Assembly (NCBI GenBank): GCA_021161105.1
Contig: JAGHBG010000006.1
Span: 1 to 8,919, forward strand
Direction of reading: 5' to 3'
DNA length: 8,919 nt
Origin: Thermotogaceae bacterium
GTDB lineage: Bacteria > Thermotogota > Thermotogae > Thermotogales > Thermotogaceae
Made by a program: the position numbers and the translations under genes. The notes below the pieces were generated by a model. The model had not been told where the DNA came from and did no database searches. It saw only the letters and a program-made list of their open reading frames with translations. Of the stretch, positions 7,426 to 8,919 are shown one piece after another; within the stretch, counting starts at the first letter, position 1, and each line of letters opens with the position of its first letter.

Positions 7426-7527
7426 ATTTTAGACCATATTTACCAAAGAAAGTTTAACATAAACCTCCATTTTTAAAAACCGTATTATTAAGACCGCACC
7501 TGTAACCATTTACATTCCAGATTTAAA

Positions 7528-7555
7528 CCTATATCGGTAATGCAAATAGCATCAA
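7528..7555 (-). promoter_or_regulatory. Candidate promoter for the yugP-rsmB-pheT unit
   Basis: On the minus strand TTGATG (7550-7555) and TATAGG (7528-7533) are separated by 16 nt, each matching 4 of 6 bases of the sigma-70 consensus. It lies about 120 nt before yugP, after the terminator-like hairpin of the radical SAM gene. The match is moderate and the gap is AT-rich, so chance similarity is possible. Confidence 0.3.
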
Positions 7556-7564
7556 GATATAATG

Positions 7565-7592
7565 AAAAACTAACCATATTTCCGATATAGTC
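7565..7592 (-). terminator. Weak terminator-like hairpin after the radical SAM gene
   Basis: On the minus strand GACTATAT-CGGAA-ATATGGTT forms an 8-bp stem that includes two G.U pairs, followed by AG and five U residues. It starts 2 nt after the stop codon at 7595-7597. The stem is AU-rich and would be weak in a thermophile, so it may terminate only partially. Confidence 0.4.
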
Positions 7593-7594
7593 GT

Positions 7595-8506
7595 TCATTT
7601 TTTCCTATAAAAATTAACTCCCATGTAACTCATTTTCTCGATCTTGCCACTCGACTCAAGTTCTTCAAGAACTCGATAATTTATTCCTTTCTCTTTCATC
7701 AATTTTAAAACATCTTCCTCTCTCATTGGATGAACCGAAAGAATCGATAAAAGTCCCGTTTTAAAGTCTTTTCCAGTTGAAAATTCACCTTCTTCCGGAA
7801 AATCCAGAAGAACCACCGGTAAACCAAAGGAAGAAAATATCATATACGCTCTTTGAACTTTACTTCTCGAAGGAGGCTTTACGAAAGAAATTCTTGGAGG
7901 CCTTAAAGGTAGTGTTAAATACGCCTTTGACACATTCAACTTTTTTATCAATTCAGCAATCCTATAAAGATTCTTCTCATCATCATTCACACCATCCACC
8001 AGCATAGTTTCCGTAATTAGCTTTCCTTTATACCTCTCCGAGAACTCTTCAACACCATCTACAACCTTATAGAAAGATAGTTTTTCATGGGGAACATTAA
8101 TTTTTCTCCAGATTTCTTCATCTGCTGCATCAACTTTTACAGAAACCAAATCAGCATCTTGAAGTCCTTCTTTCACATCATCCCTGTATAATAGTGACCC
8201 ATTTGTTATAACAGCCACTTTGCCATAACTTTTCATAAGAGCAATTTCCAATCCAAGATTTACATCCAACGTGGGTTCTCCATCAGGAACAAAAGTAATG
8301 TAATCTACACTTTCATTCTTTACCCTCTCTCTTACTTCTTTCACCAAAATTTCTGGCTTTATATAAGACCTCCTCTCTATAGTAAACTTTTTAGTTTCTC
8401 CTACTTGACAATAAATGCAATTGTACGAACAAACTTTTCTTGGTATGTTGTTAACTCCTAAGCTTTTTCCCAATCTTCTCGAAGGAACTGGACCAAAAAC
8501 AAACAC
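7595..8506 (-). CDS. Radical SAM protein, wyosine-synthase-like (COG0731)
   Basis: A 303-residue radical SAM enzyme. It opens with the family signature FGPVPSRRLGKSLGVNNIP (4-22), then the CX3CX2C cluster motif C26-SYN-C30-IY-C33 that binds a [4Fe-4S] cluster, and a SAM-binding GEPTL (76-80). The C-terminal 50 or so residues look like a winged-helix domain. COG0731 includes archaeal Taw1/Tyw1, which makes imidazoguanosine-37 in tRNA-Phe; bacterial members lack a settled role, so the substrate here is unknown. The frame is open to a GTG at 8578, but GTG at 8504-8506 is the better start: AGAGGTG (8513-8519) lies 6 nt away and translation begins at once with the conserved FVFGPVPSRR. The longer form adds 24 unlike residues and has no ribosome site. 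It lies 188 nt before yugP, with a terminator-like hairpin between, so it is probably its own unit. Confidence 0.92.
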   Translation of the reverse strand: MFVFGPVPSRRLGKSLGVNNIPRKVCSYNCIYCQVGETKKFTIERRSYIKPEILVKEVRERVKNESVDYITFVPDGEPTLDVNLGLEIALMKSYGKVAVITNGSLLYRDDVKEGLQDADLVSVKVDAADEEIWRKINVPHEKLSFYKVVDGVEEFSERYKGKLITETMLVDGVNDDEKNLYRIAELIKKLNVSKAYLTLPLRPPRISFVKPPSRSKVQRAYMIFSSFGLPVVLLDFPEEGEFSTGKDFKTGLLSILSVHPMREEDVLKLMKEKGINYRVLEELESSGKIEKMSYMGVNFYRKK

Positions 8507-8512
8507 ATAATT

Positions 8513-8519
8513 CACCTCT
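8513..8519 (-). promoter_or_regulatory. Ribosome binding site fixing the radical SAM start
   Basis: AGAGGTG on the minus strand, 6 nt before GTG at 8504-8506. The competing upstream GTG at 8576-8578 has nothing comparable. The family's usual N-terminal motif begins directly after the downstream GTG. Confidence 0.75.
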
Positions 8520-8669
8520 TTTCTCACCCAGCAGATAATTTTTTCTTTTATTAGCCTCCCCAAAATCTGATGATCCACTTCATACCAAACATTGGATTAA
8601 AATGTCTACAACTCAAAATATGATTTTACTAAGCTTTATAAAGAAAACGGCCATACTATCCGACATTTA

Positions 8670-8675
8670 ATTATA
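8670..8675 (-). promoter_or_regulatory. Candidate -10 box for the radical SAM gene
   Basis: A perfect TATAAT on the minus strand, about 165 nt before the chosen GTG start. I see no good -35 hexamer at 16-18 nt; the nearest partial match, TTAGGA, is 19 nt upstream. The rest of the 176-nt gap (8507-8682) is AT-rich, with a 10-bp palindrome CTTTATAAAG at 8634-8643 and no convincing gene. Confidence 0.35.
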
Positions 8676-8682
8676 ACGCCAC

Positions 8683-8919
8683 TTATATAAAGTATCCTAA
8701 CTTCAATCTCCAAGATACATGGAAACATGGTTTTGGGCACCGATCGGGGAGATATTTACCACCCTTGAATAGGGGTTTAATAACATGGGATTTGGTGAGC
8801 CACAAAACTCCTGACTTCACAATATATTGCACCTCCTCAAGCAATAACACTGGAAAATTCACTACATTTAAATTTATCAATCCATCATGTACTTCCTTTA
8901 ACTTCTCAAGTGGCGTCTT
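8683..8919 (-). CDS. Partial frame, possible C-terminus of an integrase-core transposase
   Basis: This frame is open from the window edge to TAA at 8683-8685, giving 78 visible residues; the true start is outside. The first residues (KTPLEKLKEVHDG, then LNVVNFPVLLLEEV) resemble the tail of DDE integrase-core transposases, where a K-TP-E-L motif follows the catalytic core. The catalytic residues would lie outside the window. The last 45 or so residues look less coding: codons such as CTC CCC and CGG TGC differ from the neighbouring genes, and the DNA has short palindromes (CCGATCGG at about 8738-8745, and CATG-gaaa-CATG near 8719-8730). The native protein may end earlier and be joined to non-coding DNA by a lost stop, or the element may be decayed. 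An unrelated hypothetical protein remains possible. An internal TTG at 8878-8880 has no ribosome site and is not favoured as a start. Confidence 0.35.
   Translation of the reverse strand, partial: KTPLEKLKEVHDGLINLNVVNFPVLLLEEVQYIVKSGVLWLTKSHVIKPLFKGGKYLPDRCPKPCFHVSWRLKLGYFI

Noticed and set aside
7427..7475. Tiny minus-strand frames before yugP, including a 13-codon MEVYVKLSLVNMV and a 6-codon frame after GGAGG.
   Set aside because: They are too short to support, have poor initiation spacing and show no sign of attenuation.
8551..8583. A 10-codon frame (MKWIIRFWGG) upstream of the radical SAM gene, a possible leader peptide.
   Set aside because: It has no ribosome site, no run of regulatory codons and no following attenuator hairpin.
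8634..8668. Terminator-like CGG/CCG plus UUUU stretch near 8645-8665.
   Set aside because: The stem is only 3 bp; it is not credible as a terminator.
8700..8790. GC-richer palindromic stretch considered as a riboswitch or tRNA.
   Set aside because: No cloverleaf, no conserved riboswitch core and no strong long stem could be drawn by eye.

Overview
The window reads as chromosomal DNA from an AT-rich bacterium, most likely a thermophile of the Thermotogota type. This is inferred from style: strong AGGAGG-like ribosome sites about 7 nt before the start, frequent TTG and GTG starts (3 TTG and 2 GTG among 8 complete genes), Lys/Glu/Ile-rich proteins and tightly overlapping genes. No rRNA, tRNA or CRISPR array is visible, so the assignment is not proven. 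All supported genes lie on the minus strand, so transcription runs from high to low coordinates.

Right edge (about 8507-8919): an open frame enters from outside the window and ends at 8683. Its first visible residues resemble the C-terminal tail of an integrase-core transposase. Then comes an AT-rich stretch with a perfect TATAAT that probably serves the next gene. At 7595-8506 lies a radical SAM protein of the wyosine-synthase-like COG0731 group, followed by a weak terminator-like hairpin at 7565-7592.

Core (594-7406): six genes packed as one apparent transcription unit, in order of transcription. They are a membrane zinc metallopeptidase (YugP family), the 16S rRNA m5C methyltransferase RsmB, a small exported acidic protein of unknown function, phenylalanyl-tRNA synthetase beta subunit (pheT, without pheS beside it), an unrecognised 282-residue protein, and a divergent YchF-like P-loop NTPase with a TGS domain. 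Junctions are a 4-nt overlap, a 4-nt overlap, a 40-nt gap, a 2-nt gap and a 4-nt overlap, and an intrinsic terminator (566-590) follows the last gene. The recognised members bear on translation (rRNA modification, tRNA charging, a YchF-type ribosome-associated ATPase relative). The peptidase, the exported protein and the 282-residue protein do not explain themselves.

Left edge (16-543): after the terminator comes a small protein with a degenerate type IV prepilin N-terminus and a GspJ/PilW-like body, probably a minor pseudopilin. A possible further ATG at 12-14 lies one base past its stop, but too little is visible to call a gene.

The window is mostly housekeeping. Points worth a second look are the eroded switch regions of the YchF-like protein, the altered SAM-binding loop of RsmB, the separation of pheT from pheS, the two unrecognised operon proteins, and the possible insertion-sequence remnant at the right edge. 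I found no clear evidence of a wholly new multi-gene system.
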